From Equadaptatus sp045642025 (GTDB taxonomy: Bacteria; Synergistota; Synergistia; Synergistales; Synergistaceae), in the NCBI GenBank assembly GCA_045642025.1, contig JAZUIB010000036.1:1-34405 (forward strand): a stretch of DNA of 34,405 bases. The letters run 5' to 3'. The stretch's first letter is position 1, and every line of letters begins with the position of its first letter. Shown here piece by piece: positions 23,341 to 30,819 of this stretch. Under the pieces are notes generated by a model, which was not told the DNA's origin, did not search any database, and saw nothing but the letters and a program-made list of their open reading frames with translations. The position numbers and the translations under genes were made by a program.

Positions 23341-23369
23341 ATAATACAACTCATTTGTATTTTTGTCAA
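23341..23369 (-). promoter_or_regulatory. Promoter of the 43-residue gene
   Basis: On the minus strand a perfect TTGACA (23369-23364) stands 17 bases from TATTAT (23346-23341). The predicted start near 23334 gives a leader of about 57 bases. The only minus-strand gene downstream before the terminator is the 43-residue frame. Confidence 0.8.
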
Positions 23370-23379
23370 ATTTGTGCCG

Positions 23380-23409
23380 TAAAAACAACAGAGAGGGGTA
23401 AACCCTCTC
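23380..23409 (-). terminator. Terminator of glutamate dehydrogenase gene
   Basis: On the minus strand GAGAGGG, loop TTTAC, CCCTCTC is followed by TGTTGTTTTT. It begins 27 bases after the gdh stop and lies just upstream of the next promoter, which insulates the 43-residue gene from gdh. Confidence 0.85.
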
Positions 23410-23435
23410 CGAAATGATTTTATGCATGTTTTTGT

Positions 23436-24713
23436 TTAAAGGAAGAAACCTCTGAGCTTGAGGTTCTTTGCCACGCGTTTAATTGCCACGCAGAAGGCAG
23501 CACGGCGCATTGTAACGTTGTGTGCTATGGAATATTTGAATACGCGTTTGAAATTGCTTTCCATAATCTGGACAAGTCTTGCATCATATTCTTCTGCCGA
23601 CCAGAAGAAACCTGCAAGATTCTGTGCCCATTCAAAGTAAGAACCTATAACTCCGCCGCTGTTTGCAAGGAAGTCAGGTACAATGTGTACGCCGCGTTTT
23701 TCGAGAATCCTGTCAGCTTCCGGGGTTGTTGGGCCGTTGGCGCCTTCAACGATATATTTTGCCTTTATAAGTTTGGCATTTTTGTCATTAATTGTACCTT
23801 CAAGTGCGCAAGGGCAGAGGACGAGACATTCCTGAGTGAGAATATCATCGTTGGACATTTTGACAAGACCGAGCTGGTCGTAGCCTTCAAGAAGTCCGCC
23901 GTGGTCCTGAACATAACGTACAGCGGCAGGGACATCTATGCCGTGTTCGCAGTAATAACCGCCGGAGATGTCGCTAATGCCTACAATGCTGGCTCCTGAA
24001 TTGTGCAGGAAAAGAGCATTGTTAAGACCAACATTGCCGAAGCCCTGGATAATTATTTTTGCGTTTTTAAATTCGTCTGCACCTGCTTCAAGGACTTCTT
24101 TTACGCAGGTGTAAACTCCTAATCCAGTTGCTGAAGTACGACCTTCGGAACCCCAGTAAGAAATAGGTTTTCCTGTAATTACACCTGGTTCAAAACGTCC
24201 GTGGAGCTTGGAAATTGTATCCATAATCCAAACCATTTCCTGACCGCCTGTTGCAACGTCAGGTGCAGGAATGTCATCCCAGTCGCCAAGGAACTTTGCC
24301 ATACGGGCTGCATAGGTGCGTGTCATGCGTTCCCGTTCAGCCATAGAAAGTGTTGAAGGGTCAACACAGATGCCGCCTTTTCCTCCGCCGTAGGGAATGC
24401 CTGCAAGGGAGCATTTCCAGGTCATAAGCATTGCTAATGCTTCGCATTCGTCCATGTCGACACCTGTGTGATAACGTATGCCGCCTTTTGAAGGCCCGCA
24501 TGCTGTTGAATGCTGAACACGGTAGCCGTCAAAAACCTTTACTGTGCCGTTGTCCATCTGTACTGGAACAGCAACCTTAACTGCCCTTTCCGGACGACAG
24601 AGAATGTCTATGAGTCCTTTGTCTAACTTCATTTCTTCTGCTGCGTCATAGAAATTTTCTAGTGCTGTTTTCAGAAGAATGTTATCTGAAGTGCGTCTTA
24701 CTGTTTTTGTCAT
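23436..24713 (-). CDS. gdhA: Glutamate dehydrogenase (Glu/Leu/Phe/Val dehydrogenase family)
   Basis: Cytoplasmic oxidoreductase of 425 residues, usual length for the hexameric bacterial enzymes. It deaminates glutamate to 2-oxoglutarate and ammonia with NAD(P), a central step in amino-acid fermentation. Visible elements are the substrate-binding region STACGPSKGGIRYH, the catalytic Lys112 in YGGGKGGI, the catalytic Asp152 in IPAPDVATGG, and the cofactor loop IIIQGFGNVGLNNALF. Gly-Phe-Gly-Asn-Val-Gly is followed by a strand ending in Ser-Asp (GISDISGGYY), which leans to NAD use but does not prove it. ATG 24713 has GAGGAG 8 bases upstream; the in-frame GTG at 24722 lies inside that ribosome binding site. 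It has its own terminator. Confidence 0.94.
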   Translation of the reverse strand: MTKTVRRTSDNILLKTALENFYDAAEEMKLDKGLIDILCRPERAVKVAVPVQMDNGTVKVFDGYRVQHSTACGPSKGGIRYHTGVDMDECEALAMLMTWKCSLAGIPYGGGKGGICVDPSTLSMAERERMTRTYAARMAKFLGDWDDIPAPDVATGGQEMVWIMDTISKLHGRFEPGVITGKPISYWGSEGRTSATGLGVYTCVKEVLEAGADEFKNAKIIIQGFGNVGLNNALFLHNSGASIVGISDISGGYYCEHGIDVPAAVRYVQDHGGLLEGYDQLGLVKMSNDDILTQECLVLCPCALEGTINDKNAKLIKAKYIVEGANGPTTPEADRILEKRGVHIVPDFLANSGGVIGSYFEWAQNLAGFFWSAEEYDARLVQIMESNFKRVFKYSIAHNVTMRRAAFCVAIKRVAKNLKLRGFFL

Positions 24714-24772
24714 GGTAACCACTCCTCTTATCTTAACTCGTCTAAATTAAACAAAAATTTGTGAGAAAACAT

Positions 24773-24800
24773 TTTACATCAGATGTGTTGCTGATGTAAA
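24773..24800 (-). promoter_or_regulatory. Putative gdhA promoter within an inverted repeat
   Basis: TTTACATCAG and CTGATGTAAA are perfect 10-base arms around eight bases. Read on the minus strand, TTTACA in the first arm and TAAAAT overlapping the end of the second arm are 18 bases apart, so the repeat spans a possible -35 to -10 region about 60 bases ahead of the gdhA start. It may be an operator for catabolic control; alternatively it is a weak hairpin ending the DUF554 unit. The rest of 24801-24902 is very AT-rich with no gene. Confidence 0.5.
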
Positions 24801-24902
24801 CAGTTTTTTGCATAAAAAATGAATTTTATAAATAAAATAATAAATATGGTGAACAAAAAAAACGAGTAAAATGGCTGTTTTAAAGTATATACAATACTGT
24901 AA

Positions 24903-25613
24903 TTAAAATATTTCGGAGAGACGCACAAGAATTATAGCCACTATAAAGCCAGGCAGCATATTCATTGGACGTAATTTCTTTATTTCCATCATATTAAGTC
25001 CTACGGCTATAAGCATAATGCCGCCTACCGCAGTCATTTCTATTACTGAGGCTTCAGTCATATACGGTGCAATCCATTTGGCTGCAACAGTAAACATTCC
25101 CTGATACAGAAAAACTGGAATCGAAGAAAATATAACACCAAATCCCATCGTTGCCGCAAAAACTATGTTTGTTATTCCGTCAATCATACCTTTTGTAAGC
25201 AATGTTGCAGGGAACTGTCCAAAACCTTCTTCAAGTCCACCCATAACTGCCATGGAGCCTGTGCAGAAAATAAGAGTTGTACTTACAAAACCTTTTGAAA
25301 AACCGTTTCCTGTTTTACCGAGTTTTTTCTCTATTCTGTCACCAAGCCGCTTTAATTTTCCATCAAAATCTAAAATTTCACCGCTTAAAGAGCCCAAAGC
25401 AGTACTTGTCACCACGATAAGCGGATGATGTGATTTAAGTGCATAAGACATACCGAGTACCAAAACAAAAATTTCAAGTCCCATGATTGGCATCTCAAGT
25501 AGCCGCAGAGGTATTCGCTTTCTAATAAGCAAACCTACAATTCCTCCGGCTATAATCATAAGTGTGTTTGCAAGTGAACCGAAAAGAGGAATTTGGCTGA
25601 GGTATTCCATCAT
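24903..25613 (-). CDS. DUF554 family membrane protein (YdfK/YqgA-like)
   Basis: Inner-membrane protein of 236 residues with about seven hydrophobic segments, matching the DUF554 family. Typical features are the N-terminal GSLANTLMIIAGGIVGLLIRKRIP, the SLSGEILDFDGKLKRLGDRIE cytoplasmic loop, CTGSMAVMGGLEEG, and the C-terminal GGIMLIAVGLNMMEIKKLRPMN half (each seen over the stated stretch). The function is unknown; a transport role is commonly assumed. The ATG overlaps the stop of the upstream 86-residue gene by the ATGA arrangement, so the two are co-translated. Confidence 0.87.
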   Translation of the reverse strand: MMEYLSQIPLFGSLANTLMIIAGGIVGLLIRKRIPLRLLEMPIMGLEIFVLVLGMSYALKSHHPLIVVTSTALGSLSGEILDFDGKLKRLGDRIEKKLGKTGNGFSKGFVSTTLIFCTGSMAVMGGLEEGFGQFPATLLTKGMIDGITNIVFAATMGFGVIFSSIPVFLYQGMFTVAAKWIAPYMTEASVIEMTAVGGIMLIAVGLNMMEIKKLRPMNMLPGFIVAIILVRLSEIF

Positions 25614-25870
25614 TTTAAGTCAGTAAAGTCAGTTTCGACAATCACTATGGTTCTCGTGCGTGTGTTGAGCGGAAACTGTGTGGGATAAGTTTGAGAAGAG
25701 TTTTCTTCAATGCGGATTGTATGGTAGGACTGTTTCATTTCGCACCTGTTTTTCAGGGACACGGCAATGCGTTGGGCAAACGCAACAGCAGTGTACTCGT
25801 TGTCAAAGAGCTGCGTGCACACGATGTTGCCGTTATATGTTATTTTTGCTATCCAACTGCTATTGACCAT
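25610..25870 (-). CDS. Hypothetical protein of 86 residues, coupled to DUF554 gene
   Basis: I do not recognise this small soluble protein. It has a strand-helix-strand look: SSWIAKITYNGNIVCTQLF, a helix TAVAFAQRIAVSLKNRC, then SYHTIRIEENS and a final strand TRTIVIVETDFTDLK. No membrane helix or signal peptide is seen. ATG 25870 is chosen because GGTGGAGG stands 6 bases upstream; the longer open frame to 25915 would cross the likely promoter (TATAAT near 25892 on minus). Its stop overlaps the DUF554 start, so it may act with that membrane protein. Confidence 0.65.
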   Translation of the reverse strand: MVNSSWIAKITYNGNIVCTQLFDNEYTAVAFAQRIAVSLKNRCEMKQSYHTIRIEENSSQTYPTQFPLNTRTRTIVIVETDFTDLK

Positions 25871-25973
25871 ACTGTGCCTCCACCGAAACCTAATTATAAC
25901 GCAAAAGTCTCGCATAGTGAGATGAATATTTACGGTTTGCTGATGGATAATGTTGGAAGCATATCGCTATTCT

Positions 25974-26009
25974 AGGTCAAATATGCTTTGATTTTAATCA
26001 TATTGACCT
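25974..26009. repeat. Imperfect inverted repeat between divergent genes
   Basis: AGGTCA-A-ATATG and CATAT-TGACCT pair over 11 positions with one bulged A around 13 bases. It lies between the minus-strand 86-residue gene and the plus-strand helicase gene. A second shorter repeat ATGCAGA/TCTGCAT follows at 26050-26069. Either could be a regulator site; neither has a T-run. Confidence 0.45.
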
Positions 26010-26098
26010 ATGTCTTGCGGAATAATTTTGTAAGTTGTAAAAATATAAAATGCAGAATATTGTCTGCATAAAATTTATTCCTGTTTCGTGTTATGATA

Positions 26099-26118
26099 AT
26101 TACGGAAGGAGCCGTAAT
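26099..26118 (+). promoter_or_regulatory. Hairpin that displays the helicase Shine-Dalgarno sequence
   Basis: ATTACGG and CCGTAAT are perfect 7-base arms, and the six-base loop between them is exactly AAGGAG, the ribosome binding site for the TTG start at 26120. The second arm ends one base before the start codon. If the RNA folds, start and ribosome binding site are both constrained. Confidence 0.65.
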
Positions 26119-26119
26119 A

Positions 26120-28429
26120 TTGAAAATTTTAAGATACCTTAGCTTTATACGCAAATTTCTCGGCTGGCGCCTTGTAAAAAAACGTCCTGAAAATATTCCT
26201 GAACTATTGGAATGTATAAAAAAACTGGATGGTGAGGTCGTTTGTGTCAAAAATTATCCTGCGGCTGAAGCCTGTTTTGGATCGTTCGGAAAACTGGACG
26301 AAAGGCTAGTATCAGCTGTGCAGGCTTTAGGTGTTGAACGGTTATATTCACATCAGAGCCTTGCAGTTGAATATGCGCTTGACGGGCATGATTTTGTTAT
26401 AGTAACTCCTACGGCTTCAGGAAAGACACTCTGTTATAACCTGCCGGTTTTTAATGCTGTACTGAAAGACAGTTCGGCAAGGGCAATGTATCTTTTTCCG
26501 GCAAAAGCGCTTGCACAGGATCAGTTGAACGAAATTGAGGAAATAGCAGGACTGCTTGACCGTGACATAAAAAGTTTTGCTTATGACGGTGATATGCCTG
26601 CAGAACAGCGACGTATCGCACGTGAAACAGGGAACATTATCATAACAAACCCAGATATGCTTTCCTCCGGAATTTTGCCGCACCATAATGCATGGGCTGA
26701 ATTTTTCCGTAGCCTGAAATATGTTGTGGTTGACGAGGTACATTCTTACCGGGGTATTTTTGGCTCACATCTTGCTAATGTTTTTGTTAGGCTTGAAAGA
26801 ATTTGTAAATTTTACGGAGCATCGCCTGTGTTTATCTGTTGTTCTGCGACAATTGCGAACCCGAAAGAGCATGCCGAAGCGCTTATAGGCAGAAAAATGA
26901 AACTTATTGCGGAAAGCGGTGCGCCTGTATCGGAAAAAAGTTTTATGATTTACAGTCCGAAGTTGCTTAACAAAAAAACAGGGGTACGACGTTCGTCACT
27001 GTTTGAATCTGCACGTATAGCATCGCTTGCCTTGCGGTCAGGTATCTCCACCATTGTTTTTACGCGCTCACGGCTTAATGCTGAACTGCTGCTTAAAGCC
27101 CTGCGCAAAAAACTTGCCGATAACGGTGAAAATCCGGAAATAGTGACAGGCTATAGAGGGGGATATCTTTCGAGAGAACGGCGCGCAATAGAGCAAGGAC
27201 TCCGTACAGGCAAAATTCGAGGAGTTGTCAGCACTAACGCACTGGAACTTGGAGTAGATATAGGCGCTTTGGATTTTGCCGTACTGCACGGTTACCCGGG
27301 AAGCATCGCAAGCCTTAGGCAGCAGATTGGCAGAGTTGGCAGGCGTGGAGCCTTTTCTGCATCTGTAATGGTTATTTCTGCAACACCTTCTGACAGATTT
27401 TTCACGCGAAATCCAGGCAGACTTTTCAGCACTTCAGCCGAACATGCCAGAATAAATCCTGTCAACCCTTATATTCTTGTCAATCATGTATGCTGTTCAG
27501 TTTTTGAACTGCCTTTTTACAAAGGTGAAAAATTTGGCGGTAACAACATTGACACTATACTTGAATATTTTACAAAGCAAGGATTGTTTGCAGTATCTAA
27601 TGAAGGTGGAAAAGAATATTACCGTTGGACGGGGAATTATTATCCTGCAGCTGCGTGTTCGCTTCGCAGTGCTTCAGGCGAGACTTACAGAATAATTGAT
27701 GTTTCAGATACAAAACGCAGACGCTGGATTGGAACAATAGACAAGGTTTCGTCCGCATCTCTGATTTTCCCCGGCGCAATATATGTTCACAGAGGACAGA
27801 GTTATATGGTTATTGAAACTGATACGCAAGAACTTGAGTGCCGTGTTAAACTTACATCTTGCGATTATTACACTGAAAGCGACGAGTCCGTTAGAATAAA
27901 TATCAAAAATGAAATTAAAAGAGATAAAAATTTTGGCTGGGCGGAGGCTGTTGTGGCACATGTTCCTAGATTATACAGAAAAATAAAACTGACCACGCAC
28001 GAGACTGTCGGATACGGTGAAGTAAATATGCCGGAAGAGAAAATGATGACAGAGGTCTGCTGGATTGCCCTTTCCTCCGAGCAGGAAAATCCTTTAATAA
28101 CGGCGGCAGTGGATGCATTGGCCAGGCTTGTGAAAAACATAGCACCGATTTTTCTGATGTGTGACGAAAAAGACCTTCTAGTAAAGGGTTTTGCAAGAGA
28201 TGTATATCTAAACAGCCCTGCAGTATTTATTGCCGATAATATTCCTGGTGGAGCAGGCTTGGCAGAAGGTGCGTATGAGAATATGACAAAAATTTTGCAG
28301 GCTGCATACAATGCAGTTGCCGACTGTGATTGTAAAAACGGTTGTCCTGCATGTATCGGCGAAGGTTCCAGGAAGCCTGAAAATTTTAAAGGAATTGTGT
28401 GCAATATATTGAGCAGGGTGCTCTTGTAG
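26120..28429 (+). CDS. mrfA: MrfA/YprA-type DEAD-box repair helicase with DUF1998
   Basis: Superfamily 2 helicase of 769 residues. Domain 1 has the Q-motif region LYSHQSLAVEYAL, Walker A TPTASGKT (residues 96-103) and the DEVH box (205-208). Domain 2 has TNALELGVDIG and the motif VI QQIGRVGRRG (400-409). The C-terminal MZB/DUF1998 region ends in a four-cysteine metal site DCDCKNGCPACIG (Cys736, 738, 742, 745). In B. subtilis, MrfA works with the exonuclease MrfB in repair of mitomycin-C damage. TTG 26120 is the likely start because AAGGAG is 8 bases upstream; ATG 26093 has none and lies in a TATGAT box. No MrfB-like nuclease is nearby. Confidence 0.88.
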   Translation: MKILRYLSFIRKFLGWRLVKKRPENIPELLECIKKLDGEVVCVKNYPAAEACFGSFGKLDERLVSAVQALGVERLYSHQSLAVEYALDGHDFVIVTPTASGKTLCYNLPVFNAVLKDSSARAMYLFPAKALAQDQLNEIEEIAGLLDRDIKSFAYDGDMPAEQRRIARETGNIIITNPDMLSSGILPHHNAWAEFFRSLKYVVVDEVHSYRGIFGSHLANVFVRLERICKFYGASPVFICCSATIANPKEHAEALIGRKMKLIAESGAPVSEKSFMIYSPKLLNKKTGVRRSSLFESARIASLALRSGISTIVFTRSRLNAELLLKALRKKLADNGENPEIVTGYRGGYLSRERRAIEQGLRTGKIRGVVSTNALELGVDIGALDFAVLHGYPGSIASLRQQIGRVGRRGAFSASVMVISATPSDRFFTRNPGRLFSTSAEHARINPVNPYILVNHVCCSVFELPFYKGEKFGGNNIDTILEYFTKQGLFAVSNEGGKEYYRWTGNYYPAAACSLRSASGETYRIIDVSDTKRRRWIGTIDKVSSASLIFPGAIYVHRGQSYMVIETDTQELECRVKLTSCDYYTESDESVRINIKNEIKRDKNFGWAEAVVAHVPRLYRKIKLTTHETVGYGEVNMPEEKMMTEVCWIALSSEQENPLITAAVDALARLVKNIAPIFLMCDEKDLLVKGFARDVYLNSPAVFIADNIPGGAGLAEGAYENMTKILQAAYNAVADCDCKNGCPACIGEGSRKPENFKGIVCNILSRVLL

Positions 28430-28482
28430 TATAAAGGAAAATACCAGAATAAATATGATTATGGATACAAGGTAGTACGGCG

Positions 28483-28491
28483 TGCTATAAT
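28483..28491 (+). promoter_or_regulatory. Extended -10 promoter giving a leaderless transcript
   Basis: TGCTATAAT is a perfect extended -10 element. Its last T is seven bases from the A of ATG 28498, so transcription should begin at or within a base of the start codon. No ribosome binding site exists between them, and no convincing -35 box is present. Confidence 0.65.
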
Positions 28492-28497
28492 AACTGC

Positions 28498-29289
28498 ATG
28501 ATTATAGATTTTCACACACATCTGTTTCCTGACAAACTCGCGCGGTATGCAATGAAAAAACTCGACAGCAATGCCGGAGTGCCTTATGATTGCTATCCTA
28601 CCAGGGAAGAACTTTTGAAAAACATGGCAAAAAACGGCGTAGACAAGTCTGTTGTCTTGAGTATTGCAACGCGCGAACATCAGCATGAAAGTATATTTAA
28701 TTTCGCAGCTGAAATAAATTCCGACAATCTTATTGCCTTTGGTTCCGTTATGCCGCAGACACATTCCGCTGCAGAATACGTTCAGGCTGTTGCTGCGACA
28801 GGGCTCAAGGGTCTGAAATTTCACCCTGCACTGCAGCGTTTTAAGCCGGAAGACAAAATAAATTTTCCAGTGTATGACCTTGCACGATCACTTGGGTTGA
28901 TTGTGCTGTTTCACGCAGGCTGGGATCCAACATATCCGAAAGAACTTTACTGTTCCGTACAGTCTGTGATTGAGGTGGAAAAGAATTTTCCGGGACTGAA
29001 AATCGTTGCGGCGCACATGGGCGGTCTGAAATTATCACGTGAAGTGCTTGAAACACTTGTCGGCCGAGACGTTTATTTTGATACGGCATGGACAGCAGAG
29101 CCGTGGATAGATGACAGAACGATGGAAAGTATTATAAAAAAGCACGGTGCAGAGAAAATACTGTTCGGGAGCGATTTCCCATGGAACAATCCAAAGCGTG
29201 AAATTGAGATTATTAACAGGCTGTCTATTCCCGCCAGCGACAAAAAGCTGATTATGGGAGGAAACGCAATCCGAATACTTAACCTTTAA
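28498..29289 (+). CDS. Amidohydrolase-2 family TIM-barrel hydrolase or decarboxylase
   Basis: Metal-dependent enzyme of 263 residues of the amidohydrolase-2 (ACMSD/uracil-like decarboxylase) group. Metal-binding motifs are DFHTH at residues 4-8, LKFHPALQ (mid His), IVAAHMGG and FGSDFPW with the metal-binding Asp. Members hydrolyse lactones or C-N bonds or decarboxylate aromatic acids; the substrate here is unknown. The N-terminus MIIDFHTHLF is the natural family start, so ATG 28498 is secure despite the lack of any Shine-Dalgarno sequence; a -10 box directly ahead implies leaderless translation. It lies 68 bases after the helicase gene and ends at a strong terminator. Confidence 0.83.
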   Translation: MIIDFHTHLFPDKLARYAMKKLDSNAGVPYDCYPTREELLKNMAKNGVDKSVVLSIATREHQHESIFNFAAEINSDNLIAFGSVMPQTHSAAEYVQAVAATGLKGLKFHPALQRFKPEDKINFPVYDLARSLGLIVLFHAGWDPTYPKELYCSVQSVIEVEKNFPGLKIVAAHMGGLKLSREVLETLVGRDVYFDTAWTAEPWIDDRTMESIIKKHGAEKILFGSDFPWNNPKREIEIINRLSIPASDKKLIMGGNAIRILNL

Positions 29290-29290
29290 A

Positions 29291-29330
29291 AATAATAAAA
29301 AGACCTCCGTTCGGAGGTCTTTTTATTATT
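29291..29330. terminator. Bidirectional terminator
   Basis: A perfect inverted repeat with core AGACCTCCG / CGGAGGTCT around TT is extended by AATAATAAAA and TTTTATTATT. It ends both the amidohydrolase gene (plus) and the sorted surface protein gene (minus). Confidence 0.95.
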
Positions 29331-29337
29331 TTGTTAA

Positions 29338-30693
29338 TCAGTCATTCTTTCTGAAGAAGAACGGTACCGCGCAGAAGAAGATCATTGCAGCGCTGCAGCC
29401 TGCGTTGCATCCTCCGCCGCTGTCACTGCCGTAATCTTTGCCAGTAGGCTGTTGGATATACGGTTTGCAGGGTTCAGCTGTGATGAAAGCACCGCCGAGA
29501 TCTGCAGAAGTGTATTTTTTGTTAAAGAGAAGGATATCATTTCCAAGGAAATGGTAAATTCTTCCCATGTAACTGTCATATATTGCGGAGGTGTTGTGGT
29601 ATTCGCTGTCTTTCAAATCAGAGCCGAGCGACATTGTTCTTTCCTCAGCCTCAGGGTCAATCAGTTTTGCAACTTTAACGGTATATTCACGAATATAGTA
29701 AGGTGTGTCGCTGTCCTTCTCGTTGTAACCCTGTGCAATGATGTAAGCGGTTGAATCCTCGCTGCTGCCGTCGAGAACAATATCCGTAAATCTGAAATTA
29801 TTTTCAGCCCAGTCATCTTCGCCGCTTCCGTTTTTGTAAAGCAGTGTACTGGTCCATTCTTCTGACAGGTTAACCATTTCAACAAGATTACCGCAGGCAA
29901 GGAAGATCCGAGGCATTGTTTCTACGGTCATTATGCACGGTTTATGGGACAGCCCGTCAAAAGCGCTTGTGTTAAGTTCCATAAACTTTTCTACATTGAG
30001 TTTATCATCTGTGTATTTAACCGAAACGAGGATGTTCTTTCCGTAAGTTCCGTCGCTCTTTTTAACGCTGAGAAGCACGAAGATTGTGTATTCATCTCCG
30101 GTGTTTGCCGAGAAAATTGCTTCAGGATGTGCTGTGCACCCTGTTTCCAGTAAGCTTATATTTTCGGAATCGAACGTAATTTCGGCGAGTTTCTTGAAAT
30201 TCGGTAACGGCAGTTTTCCATCACCCATATCTTTAAGATCAATACTGTATGCCGTAACTGTGCCGTTGCTATCACTTCCGTTGTCTATAACATAGAAACG
30301 GTTGTCAGATGCGTAAAGTGCACCTCTGGGTGCCATCATCTTGCTGTCTTGCAGTTCAATACGCTGGTCATTAGGGTTAAGTTCTCCCCAGCCTTTTAGC
30401 ATATAGGGATATACATAAGCGTATTGTTTGTTGTCAGCGGAATTATAGGCAGATGCAAACATCCATGAGGTTTCTCCGCAGTCAAAAGATGATAGACATA
30501 CACCGCCGTCATTGTCTCCTGCAGGGAAAGTGAGGTCCTGTGGGTAATCGCCCCAAACAAGATTTGGGGAGGTAAAAGCAGAGACTTTTGCTGTTCCGTC
30601 TTTCTTGCACAGATAGAACATATCTGCAAAAGCAGGTGCCGCCAAAAGTGCTAAAATGAGCATTGCGGTGCAGAGTATACGTGATTTTTTCAT
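29338..30693 (-). CDS. Secreted protein with Synergistota-type C-terminal sorting signal
   Basis: Exported protein of 451 residues. A signal peptide (MKKSRILCTAMLILALLAA) ends near PAFA. The mature domain looks like a beta-propeller, with repeated short strand units such as GALYASDNRFYVIDNGSDS, EAIFSANTGDEYTIFVLLS and PRIFLACGNLVEMVNLSE. The tail GSDSGGGCNAGCSAAMIFF, then AVPFFFRKND, has the glycine-rich stretch, Cys-Asn-Ala-Gly, hydrophobic helix and basic end of the Synerg-CTERM sorting signals; this is recognised from memory of that family. Such tails are thought to be processed during envelope anchoring. GGAGG lies 7 bases before the ATG. The ligand or role of the propeller is unknown. 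Confidence 0.8.
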   Translation of the reverse strand: MKKSRILCTAMLILALLAAPAFADMFYLCKKDGTAKVSAFTSPNLVWGDYPQDLTFPAGDNDGGVCLSSFDCGETSWMFASAYNSADNKQYAYVYPYMLKGWGELNPNDQRIELQDSKMMAPRGALYASDNRFYVIDNGSDSNGTVTAYSIDLKDMGDGKLPLPNFKKLAEITFDSENISLLETGCTAHPEAIFSANTGDEYTIFVLLSVKKSDGTYGKNILVSVKYTDDKLNVEKFMELNTSAFDGLSHKPCIMTVETMPRIFLACGNLVEMVNLSEEWTSTLLYKNGSGEDDWAENNFRFTDIVLDGSSEDSTAYIIAQGYNEKDSDTPYYIREYTVKVAKLIDPEAEERTMSLGSDLKDSEYHNTSAIYDSYMGRIYHFLGNDILLFNKKYTSADLGGAFITAEPCKPYIQQPTGKDYGSDSGGGCNAGCSAAMIFFCAVPFFFRKND

Positions 30694-30819
30694 GTTAATT
30701 CCTCCATTTATGTAGTGTTTATAACATACAACCTAATAAAGCGTAACCAAGCGGTTAGCGGTTACAATAAAAATATATCACGTTTTGGCTGTTTTGGCGA
30801 CATTGAAATGGAAGAGTTT

